From assembly GCA_964017195.1 (NCBI GenBank), contig OZ024887.1, positions 68,164,728-68,228,727 of the forward strand: a stretch of 64,000 nt of DNA. The letters are read 5' to 3'. Below, piece by piece: positions 12,001-22,686 of the stretch. Position 1 is the stretch's first letter. Each line of letters begins with the position of its first letter. The notes under the pieces were generated by a model. It worked only from the letters and a program-made list of their open reading frames with translations. It made no database searches and was not told the DNA's origin. The DNA is from Siderastrea radians. Lineage: Eukaryota; Cnidaria; Anthozoa; Scleractinia; Rhizangiidae. The position numbers were made by a program, and so were the translations under genes.

Positions 12001-15000
12001 TTGAAAACCTCCAAGAGTCAAAGATTTTTTTGCAACCGAGTATATTAAAAATTTTAATATGAATACCAGCTTGGCTGCATCAGAATGGTCTGTCAATATT
12101 GTTGTTGTCGTCGATTGAATCTGTACTGTACCTCCACAAAATAAAGGTTCTTTGCAAAATAAATTTTGAGGTGATCATTCCTGTCACTATTGTATCTAGG
12201 GACCTTTCAGAGAATTTTTAGTTGAATGGAAAGTGCATGATACTACAGTAGAAGCTCTCCTTGCGACCACTCTTGTAAGTGACCAGTTCTAGTTATGACC
12301 AGCACTGTGAAACCCTGTTTGAATTGTCACTTAAACTTTGTAATCAAAAGCCCTTATAAGCAACAGCTCCCATAAAAGACTGCAACCACTTTTGTGAACT
12401 ACCAACTGGTCTTTTCCTTTTTTTTTTAAGTTCTCGTAAGCGACCACCGAGTAACGCTTTAATAAAGCCTAAATCACTTCTTGATGAAATTTAGGGTAAT
12501 ACATTACATAAGCACTAATGGTTTGTTGACTTGTACATTCGTGAACCTCTTGTGTCTGCGATAGGCAATAAAAAAATTATTTAATATTGTTACTACAACA
12601 CCATTAGTAACCAAAAAAATTATCCAAGCTTCATGCTAATAGTTGTCCTAAGCAACCATCCTCTGTTGTGTTACCAAGTGGTCACTTAAGAGAGCCCATT
12701 CTCATAAGAGACCAGCTCCACTTGCGACCACCTTTCTGAATTCCCAAGGTGGCCGCTTACAAGAGCTTTGTCTGTAGATAAAACATTGGTTTTCAAACCT
12801 TTATCTTCCATCTTGCCTACAATGACCAAAGCTCTGTATGATACAGTCCCCATGAGTTGTCCAAATGCTCTGTTACACTTTCCAACATTGGACAAGTGAA
12901 ACGGGACATCAACACCTCCAGAACGACGAATAGACTGGTTTCATTATGCAAACACAAAAAAGATTCATTTGTAAATACATGAAAATGGCATGCAAGATCC
13001 TGCAAAAAGTCATTACAAACAAACTACTGTGCAAATTCAAAAACTTACAAACTAATACATGAACAACAGCCTACATACAAACCTCTATGCATAACTTCAG
13101 AAGCCTTGTCACAACAATAAGCAGCCAGTACACAATCTTGACTAGGGAAACTGCCAGTCTAAGGCATCCTTCATCACTCTCGGGACAACTAAAGCAGGGA
13201 TTTAGAGATAAAATTGGCATATTATATCGAAGACAATTTCTAACCATAAGATCTTGACACATTTGACATAGTTTCCAAGGTGACTAAACTAACCTTGACA
13301 CCACATCACTGATGGGAAAGGCCTCAAGCCCTTGATTTACCAGTAGTCATAGTTTATGCACTTTTGATTTTATGAAAGGCAGTATAAAGGTGTTGTCAAA
13401 TTTGACTTGTAAAAAGCTACCTTTGATGTGCCTGCCTTACTTATATTATAATTATCATTATCATTTATTATTATTATCATTATAATTTATTACTATTATT
13501 ATTATTATTATCATTATTATTATTATTATCATCATCATCATTAACACGTACTTTTCAACCTCCATTGCAACTTACAGCTCATTTCAACATGCTGTTTGTT
13601 TATTTTATGACAGTTGACTGGAATGTTCGATCACAATGCTCGGAAGCCCCTTGGGTGAATCACGAGGGCTGAATCACACCCCATTAAATCATGTTTTGAA
13701 TAATTTAGGTCTGTACACATTAAGTAAGCCACCTGCAATGCCACTGTAATCAAGGCAAGTACTTACATGTACAGTATTTTTCTAACACATTACTTTAGAA
13801 TCTGACAATTTTTCTTGTTTTACCTTACAGTTGGAGCAAAACTAAGCAAAAGATCAAGCAAAGCTGACAAGCACTTGTGCTTAACAACATTCTGAAACTG
13901 AAAAAGATCAGCCAAGATTAAAGTTACAACTCAACAGAAGATCTTTGGCACAGTGATTTATTATAACTCTCTAAGCCCCAATAGTGATCAACATCAGTTA
14001 ACTCCTCATTAAATCAGTGTATTATAACACATACAGGTCATGTGAATTTAGCAATTGATCACCAAAGATGAATTATCTTGATGCTTAAACACGTTCTCCT
14101 AATTAGACCAGTAAGGAGAATTTGTATAATGATGTTGGGGCTTTAAGGGATAAATTGTCTAAATCTGTTAAATACCTGTTGAACTGCAGTAAAAGCTGAT
14201 GAACAGGGAATAACCTAACAAGAAAAAAATATATTACACCCTGTTAAGTAGCCAGTTGTCAAGCAACTACATCCAAAGGTGCACAAGGCAATGACTAATA
14301 ATTGACAGATTCTTAATAATTAATACACAGTAACGTACCTTTGTGGTAATTCCATGATTAAGATATGATAATATTAAAGAGCTGGGTGTACTTCCAAACG
14401 TAGCCTGTTGAACAAGGCATTCTGGAAAAGAGACAAAACCAAGCAACAGTTAAAACTACATTTACTATAAATAGTTCAATTCTCAGAGGCCACAAGTTGT
14501 GTTGGTTTACAGTAATTAATATAACGACAATTCCGGGCAGGAGGGTTACTCAGAAAATGTTTGGGTGGGGGTGTGCCACTGGGACTCTGAAGCCCTTAAC
14601 AGACCACTTTCAGCTCCATTTTGCAACGCTGTTCTAGACTAGATGCCAAAAATCCCTACCCTATCCTAGACTAGTTATTCTTCCAATAATCTTCCATCCT
14701 GATATAGCCATAGTGTTTTCAATGGAATACCATCTGTCCATCGACAAAGTTGCCGTGATCGAATTTACATTTATTTCCAAGTTTTCAAACCCTATTTTGG
14801 TCTAAATTTGCCACATACCTAAGCTTATCAGTAGTCCAGTACCTCTTGTGAACCTATAATTTCAGAGGCATTCTAAAACAATATTGCTCATTGTCTTCAG
14901 GGATAGGTGCATTGTTTGTGCCCTTATCTTATTGTTCTTATGGCCAATCATGTGAGATGTTCAATGAGGTGCTGGTCGACTCAAGCTTATATAGGTTATA

Positions 15001-15482
15001 TAAGGGGAGCACAATTAATAGACACCTCTCTCGTCTCTCTCTTAGAAGGACACCACTCTTAAAAAAGGTAGACAGCTGGAGGAGTTTACTATACCCTTAT
15101 TCATCCAGTGTTGAAATAAATGGAGCCTCTCCAATCTCTGGGTATTAAACAGATCTAGCTCTAAGGCCAATGTATGGCAAGATGTACAGAGAATCAATAT
15201 TTCGATATTCTAACCTATAATGTTTAGCTTATGAGCTTAAAGAGCGTCAATTATTTAAATAATTGTAGTTTCGAAACACTATTGAATGGCAGCACTCCTG
15301 TACGCTGTCATCTCCAGTTCCCATAGAAAAAGAAAGCAACTATTCCTTTTCGAGTGCTCACCTGCTAAATCCTGGAGGTCTCCTTTATCCTTCCCTGCTA
15401 ACTTTTTGACCTCTACAAGCCACTGTAAAGGAGTCCATCTTTCCCTCCAGGCTTGAAGAAGGATCTCTGTATTGACCACCAT
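1..15482 (-). CDS. MED24: Mediator complex subunit 24 (partial, C-terminus beyond left edge)
   Basis: Subunit of the Mediator tail module, which links DNA-bound activators to RNA polymerase II in the nucleus. I chained 20 minus-strand exons, all phase-compatible, in transcript order: 15362-15482, 14339-14421, 14176-14214, 13824-13891, 13083-13188, 12799-12934, 11727-11850, 11140-11230, 8667-8735, 7830-7946, 7358-7506, 5706-5795, 5132-5214, 4686-4711, 3884-4017, 2212-2255, 1262-1344, 971-1152, 264-369 and 1-61 (cut). They give about 637 residues. Segments that align with vertebrate MED24 in order include LLQAWRERWTPLQW at the N-terminus, SLILSYLNHGI, FAPLLDDADIKCRCNC, TVAAASVGKLPNLI, LLLCHIGQVYG and NWDEHCMNVSNAM. 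Vertebrate MED24 is near 990 residues, so roughly the last third is missing. Donors after exons 10 and 14 are AG|GCAAGT rather than GT. The product looks intact; the identity is from remembered family sequence, without a search. Confidence 0.93.
1792..1863 (-). pseudogene. tRNA-Thr(AGT)-like SINE head
   Basis: The minus strand folds into a tRNA-like cloverleaf: 7-bp acceptor stem with two wobbles, a D arm GCTC/GAGC, and an anticodon stem TCTGG/CCAGA around ACTAGTAA, which contains AGT. The anticodon loop has 8 nt instead of 7 and the T-loop is TTCCACT, so it is more likely a SINE promoter head than a working tRNA. Confidence 0.55.
1978..2049 (+). pseudogene. tRNA-Thr(AGT)-like SINE head
   Basis: Plus-strand partner of the copy at 1792-1863. 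It has the same 7-bp acceptor stem, D arm and 8-nt anticodon loop ACTAGTAA. The T arm carries the canonical TTCGATT loop. The fixed tail shared with its inverted partner argues for a retroposed SINE rather than an expressed tRNA gene. Confidence 0.55.
2457..2599. mobile_element. 143-bp MITE with 9-bp target duplication
   Basis: Terminal inverted repeats of about 30 bp begin TACCCTGGGTAYCAGA at both ends. The element is bounded by a perfect direct repeat CTGTAAAGA at 2448-2456 and 2600-2608. A 9-bp duplication fits Mutator-like (or Merlin-like) elements. It has no coding capacity. It sits inside an older repeat that contains tandem TTATATCGGGGTTC units at 2340-2380, within a MED24 intron. Confidence 0.8.
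3258..3863. mobile_element. 606-bp foldback element with 160-bp arms
   Basis: Arms 3258-3418 and 3698-3863 are inverted copies with some divergence, starting TTTACACTCAAACGAAG. The interior is 279 bp. Both arms can be read as fragments containing RFLRLQG.ARDWSKH, but this is simply the shared arm sequence, not a gene. No clear target duplication. The right end lies only 20 bp from MED24 exon 15. Confidence 0.7.
4343..4610. repeat. Compound GAT/GTG microsatellite
   Basis: A stretch of imperfect GAT, GAC and GTG triplets in the MED24 intron between exons 14 and 15. The open frames it creates (runs of Asp, Met, Val or Ser/Pro/His) are artefacts of triplet repetition. Confidence 0.9.
6141..6296. 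mobile_element. 156-bp MITE-like inverted repeat
   Basis: Ends pair imperfectly over about 60 bp: AATTGAAGGGGTGCCTGG on the left matches the reverse complement of the right end at 6236-6296. The two halves nearly meet, as in small foldback MITEs. No target duplication recognised. Confidence 0.55.
6372..6693. mobile_element. 322-bp MITE-like element
   Basis: Imperfect terminal inverted repeats of about 40 bp share TTATTATATAGACAC and CCAGGAT. The interior carries a shorter palindrome around GAAGATACGATTTTTATCTTTC. The family looks like a dispersed coral repeat, from memory. Confidence 0.6.
6720..6791. repeat. Short palindrome
   Basis: Arms GACATTTATCTTC and GAAGATAAATGTC flank a second paired segment GTGTTGAAAAA / TTTTTCAACAC. 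It probably belongs with the adjacent element at 6372-6693. Confidence 0.55.
7194..7311. mobile_element. 118-bp foldback MITE
   Basis: Arms of about 46 bp at 7194-7240 and 7266-7311 are near-perfect inverted copies containing CCTTGGTTCAATTTTTATTT, with a loop of about 25 bp. It lies 46 bp from the donor side of MED24 exon 11. Confidence 0.75.
9487..11033. mobile_element. 1.55-kb non-autonomous DNA transposon
   Basis: Terminal inverted repeats of roughly 45 bp begin GGGTTATTCCAGAAAAAAT and continue into a GATGGCA block. Direct AAT triplets flank both ends (9484-9486 and 11034-11036). G-rich subterminal modules (GGGAGGGGG repeats) occur at both ends. No transposase domain is evident; short frames inside are not convincing. 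It occupies most of the MED24 intron between exons 8 and 9. Confidence 0.75.
12244..12775. mobile_element. 0.53-kb element with GCGACCAC-type internal repeats
   Basis: The outer 30 bp pair imperfectly (TACAGTAGAAGCTCTCCTTG against the reversed right end TACAGACAAAGCTCTTGTAA). Inside, motifs of the type AAGCGACCAC recur at about 12260, 12280, 12435 and 12720. It lies in a MED24 intron. Confidence 0.6.
13441..13545. repeat. ATT/ATC microsatellite
   Basis: Imperfect ATT and ATC triplets in the MED24 intron between exons 4 and 5. Confidence 0.9.
14525..14700. repeat. Dispersed repeat fragment
   Basis: Contains GGGTGGGGGTGTGCCACTGG followed by degenerate CCTATACTAGACTAG-like units, which I recognise as a common dispersed repeat in coral genomes. 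No ends or coding content are visible. It lies just upstream of MED24 exon 2. Confidence 0.4.
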
Positions 15483-15586
15483 TTTGAATTTAGCCCTTCA
15501 GCCTGGCAGCCATTGAATACTTCATCTAACAACAACTGAAGCATCCCTTTGTTGTGGAAGTTGACCATCGTTCCTCGGGCGACCAT
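15413..15586 (-). other. Possible upstream ORF overlapping the MED24 start
   Basis: Upstream of the MED24 start codon (15482) an ATG at 15586 opens a 57-codon frame that ends at TAG 15413-15415. It is out of frame with MED24 and overlaps the first 70 nt of its coding sequence. Two more ATGs lie in the same small frame. If transcription begins above 15586 this would compete with MED24 initiation; the transcription start is not visible in the sequence. Confidence 0.3.
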
Positions 15587-17608
15587 CTGGAAAGATATTT
15601 CGCGTCAAAATAAAACCGGTGGCTGGTTTGCACCCCAACTCAACGTAAAAGAGCTAAAGATTTCAGAAAAGTGCCTTCAGTTTCGCGGTTAAATGGACGT
15701 CTACGCGTTTGTCTGAAGCAAAGTCATAGTGTGAATTGCGCACGCGTCGTACGTTTCACTAAATCCCCTCCACCTCCCCAACACCATTTTTTTTCGGGGG
15801 GGGGGGGGGGTGGGGACGGCAGCGGCTCAATATAAAGTATACCCCCTTAGTTTAAATGCAGGCAGCAGCTACTGATGCAGGGCAAATGTAGTGAATATTA
15901 GCGTTAATTAACGACCGCATTGTTTCCACCTGTTGTGATAACTAGTTCCTCAAACGAACCATGTGCGATTTCATCGTGATCCAACTGAGATTCACTTCAT
16001 TAGCACCCATATCGCAAAACACCGAACGCTGTTTGAATATATGAATCTGTGGAGGCGTGTGATTACAGATACTAACACCTGTTTTGACTTAGATTCTAGC
16101 TGAGAAGGCGAGTGCGAAATCACTTAAATGCGAAAACCTTTCAGTAAGCCAACCGTGCGATAAATTGAATGTCTATTTGTCTATGTCGCACAATACAACA
16201 CATGCCGGGCTTGCAGCATAAATTTTGCTTGAGCACGCGAGCAACTGTGGTATCATTTATATTCTTTGGCCAGGAGCTCCTGCTTTGACTCTTTAAGGGC
16301 TTGAAATCTTAAAAGTAATTTTGTATTTTTGCTTTAGTTATACAGGGGAGAAAATTGACGCGTATCAATCCAAGAAAGGCTTGGACACAGACCATAATTC
16401 CTCATAATGAAATTGTCTATTGTTATCTACGTCTAATGCATCATAAACGCTGTTTCAGAACGACGTTTGTAATAAGGGATGACTCAACTATGGGGTTGAC
16501 GTGCGATATTGAATGTATACACATCAACACCGAGCTTCCTTCGCAACGAAGCGCTTTTCATCAACAAAACACCTGATAGCATTCCATAAACAGCTTTTAA
16601 AGCTAAATCTAATACAAAAATACACATGCACTAAGAAAAGTATCTGGTGATATTGGGTAAATACACAAATGAATAGAATACCTTTTTTGGCGCCACTAAA
16701 CACAGGTTGTAGACACCTAGTATTGGTAGGTATTTCGTTAAATATTTTTTCTGCGTTTGTAATTCTTTTATAGAAAATAATTAACCCGGTTTTTGACAAG
16801 CAAATAAATAAACAATACCTTTTGTTATTTAGAGATGAATTTTAGGTTATAAAATCAAATTATTTTCCGGTCACTGAGGTTGTGTACATAAAGATTGAGA
16901 AGTAAAAAATTCTGCATACATTTTCCATTTCTGAGTTGCGTGCCCTGAGGTTTACTTTGGCAGAAGTGGTCGAATATTGTTAAGACTGAAGTATTATAAG
17001 GTGGCGTGAGAATATCTGGGAAAATGCGTAGTACTGTCCCATCGAGTTACTTGATACTCAGCGGCTTGTAGCGAGGAAGTAATATCGGACGCTACTTGAC
17101 AAGATTTCCTATTTTCGGCAGCTGTAGTGCAAATAAAGAAAACAATCCGCCCAAACAAAGACACGCACATAGAAATTTGTTTTCCCGCGCTCAACCACCT
17201 GTTGCCTCAGAGAGGAGCACCGGCTAATCAGATCATGTCACTGTCGTCTCTAGCCAATCAAATTATCGCACTGGATGGAGGCTTTTTTCAAAGATCGCGG
17301 GCACAGCTGAAGGTTTCGTTTTTCATTTGGAAACAATAGTACGTGTTACTTATGTTTCTGAGATAAAAGGCGCGAAGCACGCGCCATACACGCGGGTAAC
17401 AATTGCTGTATAACAAAAAATTCTTTTGTCAAGACACTGAAGACAAAGCCGGCCGAAAATGAAAGTGTTAGCCTCCTGCTAACCGCAGATAATGAGCTTA
17501 ATTTGAATTTCATGTCCTTTGAAAGAAGATCAGCTTCCATTTGCATGTCGTTCTTTTGATAAAGGCTTTTATTTTGATCAGACCTATAACTGGTGGACGG
17601 CTCACATA
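15587..17608. other. Divergent spacer between MED24 and the Kelch gene
   Basis: About 2 kb separates the two divergent start codons and should hold both promoters. A run of 15 G residues sits at 15796-15810. Short open frames here (for example near 16355-16576 and 16524-16799) have no recognisable domain and no splice support. I see no TATA box that I would defend. Confidence 0.4.
15796..15810. repeat. G homopolymer, 15 nt
   Basis: One of four long G-runs in the window. The others are at 22777-22793, 23413-23427 and 23936-23953. Confidence 0.9.
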
Positions 17609-20600
17609 ATGGAAAGTACAACTAACGTGTTCTACGACTTTACCGACGATCAAGGAGCCGGCGATGCTCTGAATAAGATGAACGATTTTCGAATGGACAA
17701 GTGTTTTTGTGATGTGGTTCTTTCTACAGAAGACGGAGAAGAATTCAACGCTCACCGCCTGGTTTTGGCCTCTGTAAGTGCGTATTTTCGAGCGATGTTT
17801 TTGACGGACATGAAAGAAAGCCACGAAACAAACATAACAATCAGAGGAGTGGATTCATCGGCGTTGAAAAGCTTAATAGATTTTGCTTACACTTCGTCAT
17901 TGAGGATCACATTCTCAAATGTTCACTCCTTGCTTTCAGCGGCCAGCCTGCTTCAGTTTCTAACTGTAGAAAATGCTTGTTACGATTTTCTGCGAAACAG
18001 CATCAACGTCGACAACAGCCTCGAAATATGGAATTTGGCGGATTTTCACGGGTGCACAGAGCTTCAAGATCTCGTCGAAAACTTTATTCGCGCAAACTTC
18101 GTGGCGATTTTAAAACTCGATGATTTTCATTCGTTATCGCTAAAGCAAATGGTGCGGCTTTTTGGTCACGACAAACTCAACGTCCCGTGCGAGAGCGTGG
18201 TGTTGTTCGGCGCGCTGGACTGGATCAAACACGATTTGGACAATCGACTTGCACATGTCGAGAAATTATTGGAACATGTCCGCTTCCCGTTGATGACGCG
18301 CAAATTTCTGATGGACACAGCGACGAGAGAAGAGTTAATCATGAACAGCGCAACGTGTCGGCAGTTTGTTCTAGAGGCGATAGATTATCATTTGATCCCG
18401 GAGCGACGGACAAAGAACCGACCACCTCGCGCGGTCCCGCGGGAAAGACTCAGTCGATTGCTGTACGTGGTTGGAGGTGAAGGTAGGGAATTAAACTCTA
18501 TTGCCATAAACAATTCAAACAATAATTAATGGGGTATTCCTAGTGTGGTCTCCAAAGAGAGCCAGATTATCGTGATACCGGCATCCGATCATGAGATCGA
18601 GGGGGTCGAACCACTAATAAACAGTAATTGAAAAATATTTGATCTCTCATCAATCGACAAGTACTTGACAGAATTTTCAAAACGCACGCTCGATAATACC
18701 CAGTAAGATGGTTTCAGCCAAAGAAGCTAAAACTGCTCAAGTCGGCCAAACCCTTACACTAGACTGCGAACGCGAACAGTGCATGTTTCTTATTCCTTTT
18801 AGGTAATAGTAACGCACGCGAGACACCTGACAACTTTCGTCTTATTTTCGTCTGTTTTTTTAAATATTTCACACCTCCTGATCCTCGAGAAAAATGCGTA
18901 GCCTCCCACGCATGTCGTTTTTAGCCCGGGATGTTGTATGACCCTCTTGACTCCTTACGAAAAAACAGAAACAAAACAAACAAAACCACTGTCTCAGGGG
19001 GGAGGGGAGGGATGCTTGAACACTGGGTCCGGACTGGTTTTCGGCAGCCGGTGTGTATAGTGTCGCACTTACAATTTTTTTTTACGAGGGAATGTATACA
19101 TAATTATATAAGAATAAGGCAGCCAAAACACATGTGAATCACACATGACGTCCCGAGACCGAAGGAAAAATATTGGTGGTGGACTGGCGAAACTCAAAGC
19201 CTGTTGGGGCGACTGTGACACAATTGGCGGAAAACGGTGGAGGTTTAATATGAATACTGCAACACAACTCGAAAATGTGCAAGAGTAAACGACAAACGGA
19301 TAACGAGTGCAAGATCTTTCACTTCAGTGTAAGCCGGATTAGTAAAACACTTAAGATAAGAAGATATTAACGGCAAACTGATGCTTACAGCGAGGAAATC
19401 AAGACTGTTGAAAAACGATCACTTCAGAGCAAGCTGGATTAGCAAAACACTCGAGAAAAAAAATGTTTGAGGAAACTGATGCTTTCAGCGAGGAAATAAA
19501 GACCATTGAAAATGAGAGTCAAAAAGTTGAATAAACAGTTCAAATTTCAATTTTATCAATCTTGAGAAGGAGCGAGTAGTGCTTGAGACAATGGAGGGAA
19601 AATTGTTAAGTTACAATGGCAAACGTAGAAATTATCCCAATATTTATAATTGATTAATCTGCATTCAAACGCCTGGTTGGGGAGGCAAACTATAAGCACA
19701 ATCATTTTACGTATTTTGATATATATTATTTTTTTTTAATTCACTGTTGTTTGGCACAAATCAGTCATAATTTCCTCAAACAATCAAAATTGTTCCCAGA
19801 GAATTACATAATATATATTTTTTAGATACTTATAGTATTCCTCTGTTTGTGTTGCTCAACTTAATTTATAGTCATTTTTGTGTCAGTCAGCTTAAACATC
19901 CTTTATTACTTGTAGCGTGGTCCAGAGTTATAAACTGAATCCCAGCTGGTTTTCTTCAAGTACAATTTCTTTCCGCTAGAAATTTGATAAATCGAACCTG
20001 GCCTATATTTATTATAACGGCCATTTATTTATAGGGCCTCGCTGAATAACACTTCGGTGATGCGGAACCCTATTTAATGATTGTTACTATTTATATTTTT
20101 GCACAGTGTCTTTCGTGCGGGACGGAAAGAAAAAATTGAAAGAACACAAGGGAAAAATTTCTAAATTTCTTTCCGCTGGAATTTTTATAAATTGAACGAG
20201 GCCTGTTATTATACTGACCGTTATTTTTGCACAGTGTCTTTCGTGAGTAATCGAAAAAAAATTCAAAACTTCAAGTACGACTTCCTTTACGGGAATGACT
20301 AGGAGGCAAAAATTTTTAAATTTCTTTCCGCTAGAATTTTTGTAAATTGAACGTGACCTATTCATTTTAAATACTGGCCATTATTTTTAAATGTCTTTCT
20401 TGCGTGACCGAAAAACAAGTGAAAAACGTAAAGTACGACTTCCTGTACGCAAAATCGTCGTCTATAATTGCGTAAAGGAAATCGTACGTTTCTCTTTCTC
20501 TCTTCACCTGCGGAAAGGGAAGTATCTGTGACGTCAAACTCTTCGGAGTGATGGCCACTTCAGTGTATCAAAGAAAAGTATTTATCATGACCTGTTCTCG

Positions 20601-22686
20601 TACGTAATTCTTGGACATGTCTCGTGGAAAACGTAATAGGAAAGTTTATGCAGCAAGAGTTTGAAAGTGAATTGAACATCTGAAAACATTTCCTTTAACA
20701 TGTCCACGGAATATGACGCCTATGCAGCAAAATGATGATGTCTCTCTGCTATAGGCCATGCAAACCTTTCAGTTATGATGATGTCTCTCTGCTATAGGCC
20801 ATGCAAACCTTTCTGTTTTCTTGTAGTCTGGATCGAGTGGATCTATATCTACCTTTAGGGTGTGTCCTTCGCTTCTCCTCTATGTCATTCTTGATTGAGG
20901 GAAAGACTTGGTCTAATCCTTCCTTAAAAAAAAAAGAAATGAAAATGCCTTTCTCTCGTTTATATGTCCACTATTTGCGAAAGGACGTAATAACTTGTGG
21001 TCACAAACAGCCTGCGGGTAGCTTTTCTCTTGCCCATATCCCTCGCACAGCTAAAAGCGCTCAAAGGGAATCTGGGGACGAGGTGTTACGAAAGATAGGC
21101 TCGCAATGCGTCTAAATTTCTAATAAGACTGAACAAAAGATGAGAAGAACAATAAAGGCAAAGCTACTTCTTGAAACATACGGGGGGCATTTCTCCCGCT
21201 TAACTTAATGTATTTATGCTATCCTAACTCAGGGATAGTCATGCAAGAAGAACATAGTAGTGCGAAGTGCGAATGAAAATTGCTAGCAGGTTCCCTTGAG
21301 AGGGATTCTGGTGGTCTAAATAAACAGCCTCTAAACTGCATCCTGAGACTAAGCTTTATCCCTTTTATTTCAGAAAACCGTAAAGTCTTAAATAACGCTG
21401 AGTACTTTGACTTCAACGAGAAGAAATGGCGAACAATTGCACCCATGATCATTCCTCGCAAGTACGCTGGTTGCGCGCTCCTTGATGGTCAGCTGTATGC
21501 CGTTGGAGGAGTGAATAAGGAATACGCTGACTTGGTGACCGTAGAAAGCTATAATCCTTGTGTGGGCCAGTGGAATTCGGTGGCGTCACTCAATAAATGC
21601 AAAGGTGAGTGTTCATCTGTAAACTACGCTTTTTGCTTTATGTTGCAACCTAATAGGCCACCAGAAAGTAAGACATAGTTATATGAATTGAACTGCTAAC
21701 GGCAAAACCACAGCGACAAACCAGTGAGGAGTGCCGGATCTTGTGTAGACCTGGATCAGTAAAAATCTTGAAGAAGAATGTAAACAACAGTAAACTGATC
21801 CTTACGGCGAGAAGATTAAGAAATTAAAATTTCATTTCTGTTTCCATTTTAATTTCTTAATCTTCTCGCCGTAAAGATCAGTTTACTGTTGTTTACACTC
21901 GTCTTTATATGAATTGATTGATGTGGGGGGGAGGGGGGGGGATGCGTTATCAAGGTTACATGTTGCATCGGCCAAAAACAAAAAAGCTAGGGCAATGCAA
22001 TAGGTTATAGTTGTATTTGTGACACTGTATTAGAGAATAAAGTCGTTTATCTTTATCCTGTTTCCTTAGGTGCTCTGGCAGTAGCTGTATTGGAAGGCTG
22101 GTTGTATGCTGCTGGTGGCTCCCACAATGGTTCTGCGCTAAAGAGCGTCGAGAGGTACGATCCAATCAAGAATGAATGGACTCAGGTGGCCAATATGCGC
22201 TTACCCAGAAGCAACTTCGGAATGGCATCCTTGCAGGGACGCCTCTTCGCCTGTGGGGGGTACTGTGGAATCTCGGAAATCGAGCACGTCGAGTGTTATG
22301 ATCCCATGACTAACAAGTGGTCTGACATGAGCAGCATGAACAAGTCCCGTCAGAACCACGCGGTGGTCACGTTTGGCGATCGCATTTACGTCATCGGCGG
22401 TAGCAACAGTGTGGGTATTCTGGACTCCATAGAGAAATACAATCCTGACTTGAATCTTTGGCTCATCATTCGCAATACGATGGATCCGCGGAGTGGGGCT
22501 GCCGCTGCTGTGGTGTTGGGTGGCGAGGAAGGAGCACAGGAGTTGTTTATCATTGGCGGCCACGATCAGCACCACAGAGACACGAAGTCGGTGAAAAAGT
22601 TGAACCTCAAGTTTGCTGATTACTCTTCAGGCTCTGCCCCGTGTATGAATCACCCTCGAGTGTATGCTGCAGTGGCATGTGCTTAG
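17609..22686 (+). CDS. Kelch-like (BTB-BACK-Kelch) protein
   Basis: Probable substrate adaptor for a CUL3 ubiquitin ligase. Three exons join in phase: 17609-18482, 21374-21604 and 22070-22686, giving 573 residues, usual for KLHL proteins. BTB lies at about residues 22-128 (CDVVLSTEDGEEFNAHRLVL and a dimerisation core), BACK at about 133-235, and Kelch blades run from about 281 to the end (repeated GG followed by VERYDP/VECYDP and a W). The ATG at 17609 is chosen because the in-frame extension to 17519 begins with TTG, not ATG. Exon 1 ends GGTGAAG|GTAGGG; an alternative donor 7 nt earlier would break nothing obvious but drops residues from the first blade. I cannot assign an orthologue. It is divergent from MED24 and convergent with the tropomyosin gene. 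Confidence 0.93.
19319..19512. repeat. Tandem duplication of a unit of about 95 bp
   Basis: Two diverged copies, from about 19319 and about 19421, share CACTTCAG, CTGGATTAG.AAAACACT and CAGCGAGGAAAT. A third relative occurs in the next intron of the Kelch gene at about 21750-21830. Confidence 0.65.
19966..20440. repeat. Degenerate tandem repeat, three copies
   Basis: Units of about 160-190 bp begin AATTTCTTTCCGCT near 19967, 20160 and 20320 and share CAGTGTCTTTCGTG (the last copy is more diverged). It lies in intron 1 of the Kelch gene. Open frames on the minus strand here are repeat-driven. Confidence 0.7.
20732..20817. repeat. Direct duplication of about 43 bp
   Basis: The string TGATGTCTCTCTGCTATAGG and its continuation through GCAAACCTTTC occurs twice back to back with no change across about 40 bp, indicating a recent tandem duplication. 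Confidence 0.85.
21780..21896. repeat. Long near-perfect hairpin in Kelch intron 2
   Basis: Arms of 51 nt (21780-21830 and 21846-21896) differ at one position and enclose a 15-nt loop. The left arm is the 3' part of a unit also found in intron 1 (19319-19512), so the hairpin arose by inverted duplication of that repeat. Confidence 0.85.

Noticed and set aside
22201..22575. 124-codon minus-strand frame
   Set aside because: Antisense shadow of Kelch exon 3, which has clear domain content on the plus strand.
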